DNA of 44,321 nt from Comamonadaceae bacterium. Its GTDB lineage: Bacteria > Pseudomonadota > Gammaproteobacteria > Burkholderiales > Burkholderiaceae_C. Position numbers and translations under genes: made by a program. How positions within the stretch are numbered: position 1 is the first letter of the stretch; every line of letters begins with the position of its first letter. Where the stretch lies: positions 1 through 44,321 of the forward strand of contig JAHFQI010000007.1 of the NCBI GenBank assembly GCA_023259355.1. Direction: 5' to 3'. Shown piece after piece: positions 1 to 11,063 of the stretch. The notes beneath the pieces were generated by a model, which did no database searches, had not been told where the DNA came from, and was given only the letters and a program-made list of their open reading frames with translations.

Positions 1-477
1 AACCCGGCGCACGGAATTGAAGGCCCGCGAAGCATCGCCGTCATTGACGAAGACTGGTGTATCGGCTGCACGCTGTGCCTGAAAGTTTGCCCAACGGACG
101 CCATCATCGGCAGCAACAAACGCATGCACACGGTGATCGAGCCGTATTGCACCGGATGCGAACTCTGCATTCCCGTCTGCCCTGTCGATTGCATCCAGCT
201 TGAACGCGCCAGTGGCGAACGCACCGGCTGGGCCGCATGGTCACAGGCAGAAGCCGACACCGCTCGCGCGCGTTATGCGTTTCACCAGATGAGGGTGCCC
301 CGGGAAGCGGCGGTCCACGCCGTCGAGCTTGAAAAGAAGGCCGAAATGAAACTCGCGGATCTGGCGACCCATTCGCTGCACACCGATCCCGTGGTGCTGG
401 ACAAGAAACGCCAGATCATCGAGGCCGCATTGGCCCGCGCGCGCGCGAAAAAAACACCCGGCGATTCGTCCACGTAA
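1..477 (+). CDS. rnfB: RnfB/RsxB-like ferredoxin-type electron carrier (5' end outside window)
   Basis: The frame is already open at base 1 and ends at 477, giving 158 visible residues; the start lies outside the window. Two bacterial-type 2x[4Fe-4S] motifs are seen, [12 protein letters not shown] (about residues 21-32) and [12 protein letters not shown] (about 50-61), followed by a charged, helical Ala/Lys/Arg-rich tail. This matches the ferredoxin half of RnfB/RsxB. RnfB normally shuttles electrons between NADH/ferredoxin and the membrane Rnf complex. In many Burkholderiales it stands alone without the other rnf genes (recalled family knowledge). The N-terminal membrane anchor would be in the missing part. 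It converges on a ferredoxin-dependent 2-oxoacid oxidoreductase cluster, so it may act as its redox partner; that is inference. Confidence 0.85.
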   Translation, partial: NPAHGIEGPRSIAVIDEDWCIGCTLCLKVCPTDAIIGSNKRMHTVIEPYCTGCELCIPVCPVDCIQLERASGERTGWAAWSQAEADTARARYAFHQMRVPREAAVHAVELEKKAEMKLADLATHSLHTDPVVLDKKRQIIEAALARARAKKTPGDSST

Positions 478-531
478 AGCAAACTCGGCATCGCCCCGGC
501 GCCCCTGACTGGCGTGCCTGATAGGCAGGAT

Positions 532-972
532 TCAACCCAGCGCGTCGTTCACCTGCTCATGAAATTCGGCCAGGCTGATGGCATTGCCGATCTCGCGTGG
601 CAAGGCGTCTCGTGCCGAGAAGACACCCAGAATCTTTGAATCCGCGCCCATAATGGGCAGATGCCGGAACCCGCGCTCGATCATGATGACCACCGCATCG
701 GACACCAGCATCTCGGGCGCGACACAGCGGGGATTGCGTGTCATGACGTCGGCCACCAACGTCTTTTCAGGGTTGAGCGCCCGGGCCAAGACTCGCGTCA
801 TCAGGTCGCGTTCGGTCACGATGCCCAGCAAGGTGCCCTGCGTGTCCACGATCAACACGCTGCCGCAGTTGGCCTTGGTCATGACGCAGGCCGCCTCCCA
901 GACGCTGGCGTGCGGCCCCAGACTGACGATGAGCCTCCGGGACATGGATTGAAAAACAGTACGTTCTCCCAT
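532..972 (-). CDS. Tandem CBS-domain protein
   Basis: 146 aa, made almost entirely of two CBS motifs (a Bateman module): first about residues 10-65, with GSVLIVDTQGTLLGIVTERDL, second about 72-130, with RHLPIMGADSKILGVFSARD. There is no attached enzymatic or DNA-binding domain. Such stand-alone pairs usually bind AMP/ATP/NADH-type ligands and modulate a partner. A good ribosome site (AAAGGG) precedes the ATG. It starts 55 bp after the stop of korB on the same strand, so it is probably the last gene of the korC-korA-korB operon. A role as an energy-charge sensor for that enzyme is inference. Confidence 0.85.
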   Translation of the reverse strand: MGERTVFQSMSRRLIVSLGPHASVWEAACVMTKANCGSVLIVDTQGTLLGIVTERDLMTRVLARALNPEKTLVADVMTRNPRCVAPEMLVSDAVVIMIERGFRHLPIMGADSKILGVFSARDALPREIGNAISLAEFHEQVNDALG

Positions 973-1027
973 GTTGCAGCCCTTTCAAATGGCGAAGTGA
1001 ATCCCATTGCCCGCCTGTCCGTTTCCA

Positions 1028-2083
1028 TCAACGCAGGGAGGCGTTGATTTTTTTCAATGCGCCGGCGCCGGGGCATAGTTGCCTGGCGCCCAGGCTGTTA
1101 AGCGGCTTTTCGCTGGTGTTCAGCGCCGTATGGAGGTCCGTGGCCAGCGGGTCCAGATACAGCAGCCCGGTCACCACCTCGCCGCGCGCCTGATGCAGGT
1201 TCATGTAGCTCATGGCGGCGTAGCGGTCCGTCGGGTCGTAGTCCGGGTGCAGCTTGCGCAGGCGCAGCACCGAGCCGTCGTGCTGCTTGACCTCCACTGC
1301 CTCGCCGGGTTCGTAGTCGGTGGTGATCTCGGTATGCGACGTCATGAAGTCGATGCGGCTCACGGCATCGTTGTGCTGACGCACATAGTCGTAACTCTTG
1401 GTGCTGCCGGCATGGTTGTTGAATGTCACGCAGGGGCTGATGACATCAATGAACGCGGCGCCGCCGTGTTCCATGGCCCCCTTGATGAGGGGAACCAGCT
1501 GCGCCTTGTCGCCGGAGAAGCTGCGCGCGACGTAGGTCGCCCCGAGCTGCAAGGCGATGCCCACCAGATCGACCGGGCTGTCGCTGTTGACCACCCCTTT
1601 CTTGCTCTTCGAGCCCCGGTCCGCCGTCGCGGAAAACTGCCCCTTGGTCAACCCGTAGACGCCATTGTTTTCCACGATGTAGGCCATGCAGACGCCCCTG
1701 CGCATGGCGTTGGCAAATTGCCCCAGGCCGATCGAGGCCGAGTCACCATCGCCCGACACCCCCAGGTACAACAGGTCACGATTGGCCAGGTTGGCGCCGG
1801 TCAGCACCGAAGGCATGCGGCCGTGCACGGTGTTGAAGCCATGCGAGGCGCCCAGGAAATAGTCGGGCGTCTTGGAGCTGCAGCCGATACCGGAGAGCTT
1901 GGCCACGCGGTGCGGCTCGATGTCCAGTTCCCAGCAGGCCTGGATGATCGCCGCGGAGATCGAATCGTGCCCGCATCCAGCGCACAGGGTCGAGATGCGG
2001 CCTTCGTAGTCACGGCGCGTGTAACCCACCTTGTTGGGCGTGAGCGACGGGTGGTGCAGCAGGGGTTTGGCAATGTAGGTCAT
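1028..2083 (-). CDS. korB: 2-oxoacid:ferredoxin oxidoreductase, beta (TPP) subunit
   Basis: 351 aa. This subunit binds thiamine diphosphate and the proximal [4Fe-4S] cluster of 2-oxoacid:ferredoxin oxidoreductases, which interconvert a 2-oxoacid + CoA with acyl-CoA + CO2 using ferredoxin. Visible features are CAGCGH (Cys34, Cys37), GIGCSS (Cys68) and SPCVTFN (about Cys217), the four expected cluster ligands. The TPP/Mg motif is GDGDSASIGLGQF (from about 111), with ENNGVYGLTKGQ downstream. Its ATG overlaps the korA stop by 4 bp (ATGA), implying coupled translation and equal stoichiometry. Substrate cannot be proven; 2-oxoglutarate is favoured by resemblance to betaproteobacterial KorAB (Thauera) and by the succinyl-CoA-forming operon next door. 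No separate delta (ferredoxin) subunit gene is present. Confidence 0.9.
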   Translation of the reverse strand: MTYIAKPLLHHPSLTPNKVGYTRRDYEGRISTLCAGCGHDSISAAIIQACWELDIEPHRVAKLSGIGCSSKTPDYFLGASHGFNTVHGRMPSVLTGANLANRDLLYLGVSGDGDSASIGLGQFANAMRRGVCMAYIVENNGVYGLTKGQFSATADRGSKSKKGVVNSDSPVDLVGIALQLGATYVARSFSGDKAQLVPLIKGAMEHGGAAFIDVISPCVTFNNHAGSTKSYDYVRQHNDAVSRIDFMTSHTEITTDYEPGEAVEVKQHDGSVLRLRKLHPDYDPTDRYAAMSYMNLHQARGEVVTGLLYLDPLATDLHTALNTSEKPLNSLGARQLCPGAGALKKINASLR

Positions 2084-3930
2084 GCGAGCTCCTTTCGCCG
2101 GGGCAGGTTCGGGGCGTCCGGCGCGGGTGGTGGCACGTTCTGGCGAATGGCCCGGGTGATGAAGCGGGCGGTAATGGGGGTTCCGTCGTAGTGCAGCACA
2201 CGCACCAGCCGGGCCGGGTCGATGTCCAGCTCGTTGACCAGCATCGAGTGCATCTGCGCATCGCGGTTCTGCTCCACCACGAACACCTTGTCATGCGCGG
2301 CGATGAAGCGGCCCACCGACGCGGGGAACGGGAACGCACACAGCCGCAGGGCATCCAGGTGCACGCCCTCCTCCTCCAGCACATCCAGCGCCTCGCGCAT
2401 GGCCGGGCTGGTCGAGCCAAAGTAGATCACGCCCAGCGGCGTTTCCTGCGGCGCCTTGCGCAGCACAGGCTGCGGCACTAGGTCGGCCGCCGTCCGGAAC
2501 TTGCGCAGCAAGCGCTCCATGTTGTAGATGTAGTCGGGCCCGCGCTCGGAATAGCGGGCATAGGGGTCGCGCGTGGTTCCCCGGGTGAAGAAGCTGCCCT
2601 TCGTGGGGTGTGTGCCCGGCAGGGTGCGCCAGGGAATGCCGTCGCCATCCACGTCCTTGTAGCGGCCGAAGTCCTTGCCGGCTTCGAGTTCGGCGGCTGT
2701 CATGACCTTGCCGCGGTCGTAATCACGGGCGTCGTCCCAGACAAAGGGCTGGCACAGGCGCTGGTTCATGCCGATGTCCAGATCGGTCATCACGAAGATC
2801 GGGGTCTGCAGGCGGTCCGCCAGGTCCAGCGCGGCCGCGGAATGCTCAAAACATTCGTGAGGGTCTTGCGGAAACAGCAACACGTGCTTGGTGTCGCCGT
2901 GCGAGGCATAGGCGCAGGCGATCAGGTCCGACTGCTGCGTGCGGGTCGGCATGCCCGTGGACGGCCCGCCGCGCTGCACATTGACGATGGTCACCGGGAT
3001 CTCGGCAAAGTAAGCCAGGCCGATGAATTCGGTCATCAGCGACACGCCGGGCCCCGATGTCGCGGTAAAGGCCCGCGCGCCGTTCCAGCCCGCGCCCACG
3101 ACCATGCCGATGGAGGCCAGTTCATCCTCGGCCTGCACGATCGCGTAGTGATGGTGACCGGTCTCGGGATCCACCCGGAACTTGTCGCAGTATTTCTGAA
3201 ATGCCTCGGGCACGGACGACGAAGGCGTGATCGGGTACCACGCAGCGACCGTGGCACCGCCGTAGATCATGCCCAGGGCGGCGGCGCTGTTGCCGTCGGT
3301 GAAGATCTGGTCGCCGACCCTGTCGGCGCGGCGCACGCGAATGCCCAGGGGGCCGTTCAGGTGCGCCTTCGCATGGTCGCGGCCCAGGTGCAGGGCCTGG
3401 ATGTTGGACGCCAGAAGCCGCTCCTTGCCCTTGTACTGCTCCGCAAAGAGCTTTTCGAACACGCCGGCCTCCATGTCCAGCAGCACCGACAAGGCGCCGA
3501 TGTAGATGATGTTCTTGAACAGTTGGCGCTCGCGGGGCTCGTTGTAGGCGGCATTGCTGATCTCAGTCAGGGGCATGCCGATGACCTGGATGTCATCGCG
3601 GAACCTGGACTCGGGGATCGGGCGCGTGCTGTCATAGAACAGGTAGCCGCCGGACTCGATTTCGGCCACATCGGTGTCCCAGGTCTGCGGGTTCATGGCC
3701 ACCATCATGTCCACGCCGCCGCGCCGGCCGTGATAACCCATTTCGCAGACTCGCGCCTCGTACCAGGTGGGCATGCCCTGGATGTTGCTCGGGAAGATGT
3801 TGCGCGGGCTCACCGGCACACCCATGCGCATCACGGCCTTGGCGAACAACTCGTTGGCCGAAGCCGACCCCGAGCCGTTGACATTGGCGAACTTGATGAC
3901 GAAATCGTTGATGGATTCGATGCGCTTCAT
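2080..3930 (-). CDS. korA: 2-oxoacid:ferredoxin oxidoreductase, fused gamma-alpha subunit
   Basis: 616 aa. The N-terminal 190 or so residues form the gamma domain (FANVNGSGSASANELFAKAV; GYHGRRGG). The rest is the alpha (pyrimidine-binding) domain with YPITPSS at 232-238, GPGVSLMTEFIGLAYFAEIP, and a C-terminal transketolase-C-like region (VFVVEQNRDAQMHSML). The gamma-alpha fusion is the usual arrangement in aerobic or facultative bacteria. It pairs with KorB to make the catalytic heterodimer. It starts at an ATG overlapping the upstream oxidoreductase stop (3927-3930) and ends overlapping korB (2080-2083), so all three are one translational unit. The substrate assignment (2-oxoglutarate rather than pyruvate or branched-chain oxoacids) is inferred from context. 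Confidence 0.9.
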   Translation of the reverse strand: MKRIESINDFVIKFANVNGSGSASANELFAKAVMRMGVPVSPRNIFPSNIQGMPTWYEARVCEMGYHGRRGGVDMMVAMNPQTWDTDVAEIESGGYLFYDSTRPIPESRFRDDIQVIGMPLTEISNAAYNEPRERQLFKNIIYIGALSVLLDMEAGVFEKLFAEQYKGKERLLASNIQALHLGRDHAKAHLNGPLGIRVRRADRVGDQIFTDGNSAAALGMIYGGATVAAWYPITPSSSVPEAFQKYCDKFRVDPETGHHHYAIVQAEDELASIGMVVGAGWNGARAFTATSGPGVSLMTEFIGLAYFAEIPVTIVNVQRGGPSTGMPTRTQQSDLIACAYASHGDTKHVLLFPQDPHECFEHSAAALDLADRLQTPIFVMTDLDIGMNQRLCQPFVWDDARDYDRGKVMTAAELEAGKDFGRYKDVDGDGIPWRTLPGTHPTKGSFFTRGTTRDPYARYSERGPDYIYNMERLLRKFRTAADLVPQPVLRKAPQETPLGVIYFGSTSPAMREALDVLEEEGVHLDALRLCAFPFPASVGRFIAAHDKVFVVEQNRDAQMHSMLVNELDIDPARLVRVLHYDGTPITARFITRAIRQNVPPPAPDAPNLPRRKELA

Positions 3931-5753
3931 GCGACCTCCCTTTGAGACTTGCGGCTGTCACGGCACCCGGGCCCGGCCTGGGTGGTGTTGAGCAGGAACT
4001 TCTGCATGTCCCACGCACCGGTCGGGCAGCGCTCGGCACACAGCCCGCAGTGCAGGCACACGTCCTCGTCCTTGACCATCACGCGCCCGGTCTTGAGCTC
4101 GGCGGACACAAACAGGTCCTGCGCCGCATGGGGCGCAGGCGCCTTCAACCGGGTTCGCAAATCGGCCTCGTCGCCGTTGGCGGTGAAGGTGATGCAATCC
4201 ATGGGGCAGATGTCCACGCAGGCATCGCATTCGATGCAGGTGTCGCGGTTGAATACCGTCTGCACGTCGCAATTGAGGCAACGACTGGCTTCCTTGAAGG
4301 CCGTCGCAGCGTCAAAGCCGAGTTCCACTTCCACGCGGATGCTGGCCAGCGCCTTCTCGGCGGCGGCCCACGGCACCTTGAAGCGCGTATCAACCGACAC
4401 ATCGTTGTGGTAGCTCCACTCGTGGATGCCCATTTTTTGCGACATCAGCCGGGTCATGGGCGGCGGGCGCACGGCCACGGCTTCCGCGTGCAGGAAGCGG
4501 TCGATCGACACGGCCGCCTCGTGCCCATGCGCTACTGCCGTGATGATGTTCTTCGGGCCGAAGGCCGCATCGCCGCCAAAGAAAACCCGGGGCACCGTGG
4601 ACTGGAAGGTGTCCTTGCCCAGCACCGGCAAGCCCCAGCGGTCGAACTCAATGCCGCAATCGCGCTCGATCCAGGGAAAGGCGTTTTCCTGGCCGACGGC
4701 GACCAGCACCTCGTCGCATTCGAAGAACACATCCGGCGCGCCCGTCGGCACCAGGCTGCGGCGCCCCTTGTCGTCATAGACGGCGCTCACGACCTCGAAC
4801 TTCATGCCCAGAAGCTTGCCGTCCTGGTGCTCGAAACTCTTGGGGACATGGAAGTTGACGATGGGGATGCCCTCGTGCACCGCGTCTTCCTTCTCCCAGG
4901 GCGAAGCCTTCATCTCCTCGAAGCCGCTGCGCACAATGACTTTCACGTCCGAACCGCCCAGGCGCCGCGCCGAACGGCAGCAGTCCATGGCCGTATTGCC
5001 GCCGCCCAGCACGATGACGCGCGGCGCCACCTTCGTGATGTGGCCGAAAGAGACCGATGCCAGCCAGTCGATGCCGATGTGGATGTGCGCCGCCGCCTCC
5101 GCGCGCCCCGGCACGTCCAGGTCGCGCCCGCGGGGCGCCCCGCAGCCGACGAACACGGCGTCATAACCCTGTGCCAGCAAGCCCCGCATGGAGTCCACGC
5201 GCTCGCCGCTCCTGAACTTCACGCCCAGGTCCAGGATGTAGCCGGTTTCTTCGTCGATCACCGACTCGGGCAGGCGAAAGCGCGGGATCTGCGTCCGGAT
5301 GAAGCCGCCCGCCTTGGCCTCGCCATCGAACACCGTCACCTCGTAGCCCAGCGGCGCCAGATCCCGCGCCACGGTCAGCGCGGAAGGGCCGGCCCCGATG
5401 CAGGCGATGCGCTTGCCATTGGGCGGCGCGATGGCCGGCATGCGCGCCCGGACATCGTCCTTGTGGTCGGCCGCCACGCGCTTGAGGCGGCAAATCGCCA
5501 CGGGCTCGGGCTTGTCTCCGTTGTTTTCTTCGACGCGGCCGCGCCGGCAGGCGGGCTCGCAGGGCCTGTCGCAGGTCCGCCCCAGGATGCCGGGAAACAC
5601 ATTCGACACCCAGTTGACCATGTAGGCGTCGCCGTAGCGGCCCTGCCCGATCAGGCGGATGTATTCGGGAACGGGGGTGTGGGCCGGACAGGCCCATTGG
5701 CAATCGACGACCTTGTGGAAATAGGCGGGGTCGGTGATCCGGGTAGGTTGCAA
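3927..5753 (-). CDS. GltD/NfnB-like FAD-NAD(P) oxidoreductase with C-terminal 2x[4Fe-4S] domain
   Basis: About 608 aa. The N-terminal part is a GltD-type FeS domain (CQWACP, then Cys spacing as in TCDRPCEPAC). A first Rossmann fold GAGPSA (about 120-125) should bind FAD and a second, VLGGGNTAMDCC, NAD(P)H. The C-terminus carries two clusters, CIECDACVDICP and CLHCGLCAERCP, replacing a separate ferredoxin. It resembles glutamate synthase small subunit and NfnB; a comparable third gene accompanies korAB in Thauera (recalled). Likely role: passing electrons between KorAB, ferredoxin and NAD(P). Start: I chose TTG at 5753 because a near-perfect SD, AAGGAGG (5765-5759), sits 5 nt upstream. A GTG at 5780 in frame is the alternative (617 aa) but has no SD. 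First gene of the kor operon. Confidence 0.85.
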   Translation of the reverse strand: MQPTRITDPAYFHKVVDCQWACPAHTPVPEYIRLIGQGRYGDAYMVNWVSNVFPGILGRTCDRPCEPACRRGRVEENNGDKPEPVAICRLKRVAADHKDDVRARMPAIAPPNGKRIACIGAGPSALTVARDLAPLGYEVTVFDGEAKAGGFIRTQIPRFRLPESVIDEETGYILDLGVKFRSGERVDSMRGLLAQGYDAVFVGCGAPRGRDLDVPGRAEAAAHIHIGIDWLASVSFGHITKVAPRVIVLGGGNTAMDCCRSARRLGGSDVKVIVRSGFEEMKASPWEKEDAVHEGIPIVNFHVPKSFEHQDGKLLGMKFEVVSAVYDDKGRRSLVPTGAPDVFFECDEVLVAVGQENAFPWIERDCGIEFDRWGLPVLGKDTFQSTVPRVFFGGDAAFGPKNIITAVAHGHEAAVSIDRFLHAEAVAVRPPPMTRLMSQKMGIHEWSYHNDVSVDTRFKVPWAAAEKALASIRVEVELGFDAATAFKEASRCLNCDVQTVFNRDTCIECDACVDICPMDCITFTANGDEADLRTRLKAPAPHAAQDLFVSAELKTGRVMVKDEDVCLHCGLCAERCPTGAWDMQKFLLNTTQAGPGCRDSRKSQREVA

Positions 5754-5863
5754 AGCGGCCTCCTTGACCCGCAAAGGCACTGGCAGTGCCGCGGGTGCAA
5801 GGCAGTCTAAGGCGTCAAATCTTCAGTACACGCTGGGGCAATCCCGGACACCGCATCACTTAT

Positions 5864-5877
5864 TTGACCCACATCAA
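5864..5877. promoter_or_regulatory. FNR/ANR-like box upstream of the kor operon
   Basis: Plus strand reads TTGAC-CCAC-ATCAA; minus strand TTGAT-GTGG-GTCAA. The CRP/FNR-family consensus for FNR/ANR is TTGAT-N4-ATCAA, so 9 of 10 half-site bases match. It lies about 110 bp upstream of the oxidoreductase start in a 157-bp gap between two co-directional genes, so the kor genes are the natural target. I could not place a convincing -10 element at the canonical -41.5 spacing. Binding is inferred. Confidence 0.5.
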
Positions 5878-5910
5878 CAAATCCGCTGCTGCCGGCGGAC
5901 GGCCTCTTGA

Positions 5911-6390
5911 TCAGCCCTGCGCTGCCAGGCGGTCAAACGCGCTGACCACTTCCGGCGGCGCCTGCACCAACTCGATCAGCACGCCTTCGCCGCCGATCGG
6001 CAGCTCCTCGCTGCCCTTGGGGTGCACGAAGCAGATGTCGAAACCCGCGGCGCCCTTGCGGATGCCGCCGGGCGCAAAACGCACGCCCTGGGCAGCGAGC
6101 CACTCCACGGCCACAGGCAGGTCGTCGATCCACAGGCCGATGTGGTTGAGCGGCGTGGTGTGGACGGCGGGCTTCTTGTCGGGGTCCAGCGGCTGCATCA
6201 GGTCCACCTCGACCTTGAACGGGCCGCTGCCGATGGCGCAGATGTCTTCGTCCACGTTTTCACGCTCGCTGCGGAAGGTGCCGGTCACCTCCAGGCCGAA
6301 CATGTCCACCCACAGTTTCTGGAGCCGGGTCTTGTCCGGCCCGCCGATGGCGATCTGCTGGATGCCCAGCACCTTGAAAGGTCGTTGCAT
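5911..6390 (-). CDS. mce: VOC-family protein, probable methylmalonyl-CoA epimerase
   Basis: 159 aa, vicinal-oxygen-chelate fold with two beta-alpha-beta-beta-beta modules. The second module ([11 protein letters not shown] from 81, GVLIELVQ at 136-143) matches bacterial methylmalonyl-CoA epimerase well and keeps the metal ligands His83 and Glu140. The position of the first metal His (H12 in the Propionibacterium enzyme) is Gln12 (GIQQIAI), and the usual Gln65 position appears acidic (KVEVD). It is the last gene of scpA-meaB-pccB-pccA, 16 bp after pccA, exactly where the epimerase is needed to turn (S)- into (R)-methylmalonyl-CoA. The altered ligands leave room for another VOC activity. Confidence 0.7.
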   Translation of the reverse strand: MQRPFKVLGIQQIAIGGPDKTRLQKLWVDMFGLEVTGTFRSERENVDEDICAIGSGPFKVEVDLMQPLDPDKKPAVHTTPLNHIGLWIDDLPVAVEWLAAQGVRFAPGGIRKGAAGFDICFVHPKGSEELPIGGEGVLIELVQAPPEVVSAFDRLAAQG

Positions 6391-6406
6391 GGTTGCGCTC
6401 CGGCGT

Positions 6407-8461
6407 TCAGGCGAATTCGATGATCGGCTGGTCCACGGTCAGGCTTTCGCCCTTGGTCGCCAGCACCTTGCCCACCACGCCATCGGCGATGGCAAACAGC
6501 ACGTTTTCCATCTTCATGGCCTCGATCACGGCCACGCGTTCGCCCGCCTGGACCTTCTGGCCGGGCTGCACAGCCACATCGACCAGCAGGCCGGGCATGG
6601 GTGAAAGCACGTAGCGGCTCATGTCGGGCGGCGCCTTGAAAGGCATCAGCCGGTGCAGTTCCGCCGTGCGCGGCGACATCACCAGCGCGTCGATCTTGGT
6701 GCCGTTGTGCTGCACGCGCAGCGCCAGCGGGTTCTTCGGCGTGCCGCGCTCGATCTGGGCCGTGAACGGCTGGCCGTTCACCGTGCCCTCGATGCGCACA
6801 TCGTTCAGGCGCGAGGAACTGGTGATCTCATAGGACTTGCCGCCCACGTGGATCGCGGCGATGCCGGTCTTGCCGGTGAACTCGTCCACATGCACTGGCA
6901 GGTAACGGCATTCGCTCTGGCCTTCGGCCGGCAACACCACAACGTTGAAGTCCTTGCCCACCTTGACGCCATAACCCGGCAACTGGCCCGTGATGCCGGC
7001 CGCACGCTCGCGCGACTTGCGGCGCACGAAGGCCGCCAGGGCCACGAGGAAGTTGGTGTCGTCGTGCGGCACATCTTCGGCGCGGAAGCCGGTCGCGTAC
7101 TGCTCGGCGATGAAGCCGGTGTTGAAATCACCCGTGACGAACTTCGGATGCGCCAGCAACGCGGCCTGGAACGGAATGTTGCTGCTGATGCCGCGGATCA
7201 CGAAGCCGTTGAGCGCCTCGCGCATCTTGGCGATGGCATCGTTGCGGTCCGTGCCGTGAACGATGAGCTTGGCGATCATCGAGTCGTAGAACATCGGGAT
7301 CTCGCCGCCGTCCTGCACACCGGTGTCCACGCGCACGCCGAACAGGTCGGTCGTGTTGGCCTGGAACATGGTTTCGTGCGGCGGCTGGAAGCGCACCAGA
7401 CGGCCGGTGGACGGCAGGAAGTTGCGGAACGGATCCTCGGCGTTGATGCGGCACTCGATCGCCCAGCCGTCGCGTTTGACCTGGTCCTGGGTGATCGGCA
7501 GCGGCTCGCCGGCGGCCACGCGGATCATCAACTCCACCAGGTCCAGGCCGGTGATGCACTCCGTCACGGGGTGCTCTACCTGCAGCCGGGTGTTCATTTC
7601 GAGGAAGTAGAAGCTCTGGTCGCTGCCGACCACGAACTCCACCGTGCCCGCGCTTTGGTACTTCACGGCCTTGGCCAGCGCGACGGCCTGTTCGCCCATG
7701 GCCTTGCGGGTCGCCTCGGAGATGAAGGGCGACGGCGCCTCCTCGATCACCTTCTGGTGGCGACGCTGGATTGAGCATTCACGCTCGTTCAGGTAAATGC
7801 AGTTGCCCTGGCTGTCGCCGAGCACCTGGATCTCGATATGGCGGGGTTCCAGCACATATTTTTCGATCAGGATGCGGTCGTCGCCGAAGGCCGTGCGCGC
7901 TTCGTTGCGGCAGGAAGTGAAGCCTTCCAGGCACTCCTTGTCGTCAAACGCGACGCGCAAGCCCTTGCCACCGCCGCCCGCCGAGGCCTTGATCATCACC
8001 GGGTAGCCGATGCCCTTGGCAATCTCCACGGCCTGCTCCGCCGTGTCGATGGCGTCCGCGTAACCCGGAATGGTGTTGACCTTGGCGTCCTTGGCCAGCT
8101 TCTTCGAGGCGATCTTGTCGCCCATCTGCCCCACCGAGTAGTGCTTGGGGCCGATGAAGGTGATGCCCTCTTCTTCGAGCCGGCGCGAGAACTCCGCGTT
8201 CTCGGAGAGGAAGCCGTAGCCCGGGTGAACCGCCTGGGCGCCGGTCTCCTTGCAGGCGGCGATGATCTTGTCCATCACCAGGTAAGAGTCCTTCGACGGC
8301 GCCGGGCCGATGCAGACGGCCTCGTCGGCCAGCATCACATGGCGGGCGTCCTTGTCGGCCTCGGAGTACACGGCCACGGTCTTGATGCCCATTTTCTGGG
8401 CGGTCTTGATGACACGGCAGGCGATTTCACCGCGGTTGGCAATCAAAATTTTGGTAAACAT
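6407..8461 (-). CDS. pccA: Propionyl-CoA carboxylase, biotin carboxylase/carrier (alpha) subunit
   Basis: 684 aa. Biotin carboxylase N-domain from [17 protein letters not shown]-grasp glycine loop [10 protein letters not shown] (160-169), BC C-domain with the [14 protein letters not shown] motif, a BT linker region, and a C-terminal biotinyl domain with EAMKMEN, where Lys650 is the biotinylation site. It carboxylates biotin with bicarbonate and ATP for transfer by PccB. I chose ATG 8461 because GAGGAG lies just upstream and the protein then begins exactly like other family members; an upstream in-frame extension has no homology. 20 bp after pccB. Acetyl-CoA could be a secondary substrate, but the mutase operon strongly favours propionyl-CoA. 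Confidence 0.95.
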   Translation of the reverse strand: MFTKILIANRGEIACRVIKTAQKMGIKTVAVYSEADKDARHVMLADEAVCIGPAPSKDSYLVMDKIIAACKETGAQAVHPGYGFLSENAEFSRRLEEEGITFIGPKHYSVGQMGDKIASKKLAKDAKVNTIPGYADAIDTAEQAVEIAKGIGYPVMIKASAGGGGKGLRVAFDDKECLEGFTSCRNEARTAFGDDRILIEKYVLEPRHIEIQVLGDSQGNCIYLNERECSIQRRHQKVIEEAPSPFISEATRKAMGEQAVALAKAVKYQSAGTVEFVVGSDQSFYFLEMNTRLQVEHPVTECITGLDLVELMIRVAAGEPLPITQDQVKRDGWAIECRINAEDPFRNFLPSTGRLVRFQPPHETMFQANTTDLFGVRVDTGVQDGGEIPMFYDSMIAKLIVHGTDRNDAIAKMREALNGFVIRGISSNIPFQAALLAHPKFVTGDFNTGFIAEQYATGFRAEDVPHDDTNFLVALAAFVRRKSRERAAGITGQLPGYGVKVGKDFNVVVLPAEGQSECRYLPVHVDEFTGKTGIAAIHVGGKSYEITSSSRLNDVRIEGTVNGQPFTAQIERGTPKNPLALRVQHNGTKIDALVMSPRTAELHRLMPFKAPPDMSRYVLSPMPGLLVDVAVQPGQKVQAGERVAVIEAMKMENVLFAIADGVVGKVLATKGESLTVDQPIIEFA

Positions 8462-8481
8462 GTTCTTGTTCTCCTCGGGCC

Positions 8482-10014
<1,533 letters not shown>

Positions 10015-10064
10015 GGTCAGTCCTCTTTTGAATCTGTCTGAATGGCTCTTGATGGGTGGGCGGC

Positions 10065-11063
10065 TCACGCCCGGTCAACATGAACGGCGAGCAAGTGCCG
10101 CGCTGCGGTCGAGGCCGCGATCTTTCCTTCTTTCACCTGCTGCTCCAGCTCGGGCAAGCGTTCGCGCACCTGCGGGTTCTGCCGGAAGGCCTGCTTGAGT
10201 CCCGCGTCGATGCGTTCCCACATCCAAGCCAGAGACTGCTGGTGGCGGCGCATGTCCATCTTGCCGTTGGCTTTCTGCAAGCTGGAAAATTCCGTCACAG
10301 CCGCCCAGAAGCGGTCCACGCCCTGCCCGTTCAGTGCGCTGAGCTGCAACGCCTTGGGGCGCCAGTGCTTCTCGTCGTGGACGTCGAACAGGCCCAGCAA
10401 CTGCATCGCCGACGTGATCTGGAGTTGCGCGCGTTGCGCGGCGATGGCATCGATGTCGGCCTTGTTGATGACAACCAGATCGGCCAGCTCCATCACGCCC
10501 TTCTTGATGGCCTGCAGGTCGTCGCCGGCATTGGGCAGCTGCATGAGCACGAACATGTCGGTCATGCCTGACACCGCCGTTTCGCTCTGGCCCACGCCCA
10601 CGGTTTCGACGATCACCACGTCGTAGCCCGCCGCTTCGCAAACCAGCATGGCCTCGCGGGTTTTCTCGGCGACGCCGCCCAGGGTGCCGCTGCTGGGGCT
10701 GGGGCGGATATAGGCCTTTTCATGAACCGAGAGATGCTCCATCCGCGTCTTGTCGCCCAGGATCGAGCCGCCGGAGACGGTGCTGGAAGGGTCCACCGCA
10801 AGCACGGCCACGCGATGCCCCTGGTCAATCAGGTACAGGCCCAACGCCTCGATGAAGGTGGATTTGCCCACGCCCGGCACGCCGCTGATGCCGAGACGAA
10901 AGGACTTACCGGTGTGCGGCAGCAAGGCTGTCAACAACTCGTCCGCCCGCGCGCGGTGGTCGGCACGGGTGGATTCCAGCAGCGTGATGGCTTTGGCGAT
11001 GGCGCGGCGCTGCACGGCGGATGCGCCGTGAACGATCGCCTCCACCGATGCGGAAGCCGTCAC
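10065..11063 (-). CDS. meaB: Methylmalonyl-CoA mutase-associated GTPase MeaB
   Basis: 332 aa, SIMIBI-class G3E-related P-loop GTPase. Walker [10 protein letters not shown] (61-69), [20 protein letters not shown] typical of the MeaB/ArgK family, switch region [12 protein letters not shown], and base-recognition VINKADID. MeaB protects and reloads the adenosylcobalamin cofactor of methylmalonyl-CoA mutase. It overlaps the scpA stop by 4 bp (ATGA), so mutase and chaperone are translationally coupled. Older annotations call this family ArgK (LAO/AO transport kinase), which is now considered wrong. Confidence 0.95.
   Translation of the reverse strand: MTASASVEAIVHGASAVQRRAIAKAITLLESTRADHRARADELLTALLPHTGKSFRLGISGVPGVGKSTFIEALGLYLIDQGHRVAVLAVDPSSTVSGGSILGDKTRMEHLSVHEKAYIRPSPSSGTLGGVAEKTREAMLVCEAAGYDVVIVETVGVGQSETAVSGMTDMFVLMQLPNAGDDLQAIKKGVMELADLVVINKADIDAIAAQRAQLQITSAMQLLGLFDVHDEKHWRPKALQLSALNGQGVDRFWAAVTEFSSLQKANGKMDMRRHQQSLAWMWERIDAGLKQAFRQNPQVRERLPELEQQVKEGKIAASTAARHLLAVHVDRA

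Noticed and set aside
515-527. TGCCT-GAT-AGGCA as a terminator between the RnfB-like gene and the CBS gene
   Set aside because: Only a 5-bp stem and no U-run on either strand.
3942-5810. Long plus-strand open frame opposite the FeS oxidoreductase
   Set aside because: Low-complexity His/Arg/Ala/Gly composition and no motif; the minus strand carries intact Cys and Rossmann motifs.
5882-5899. TCCGC...GCGGA hairpin after the epimerase gene as a terminator
   Set aside because: 5-bp stem with an 8-nt loop and only TTT after it; too weak to claim.
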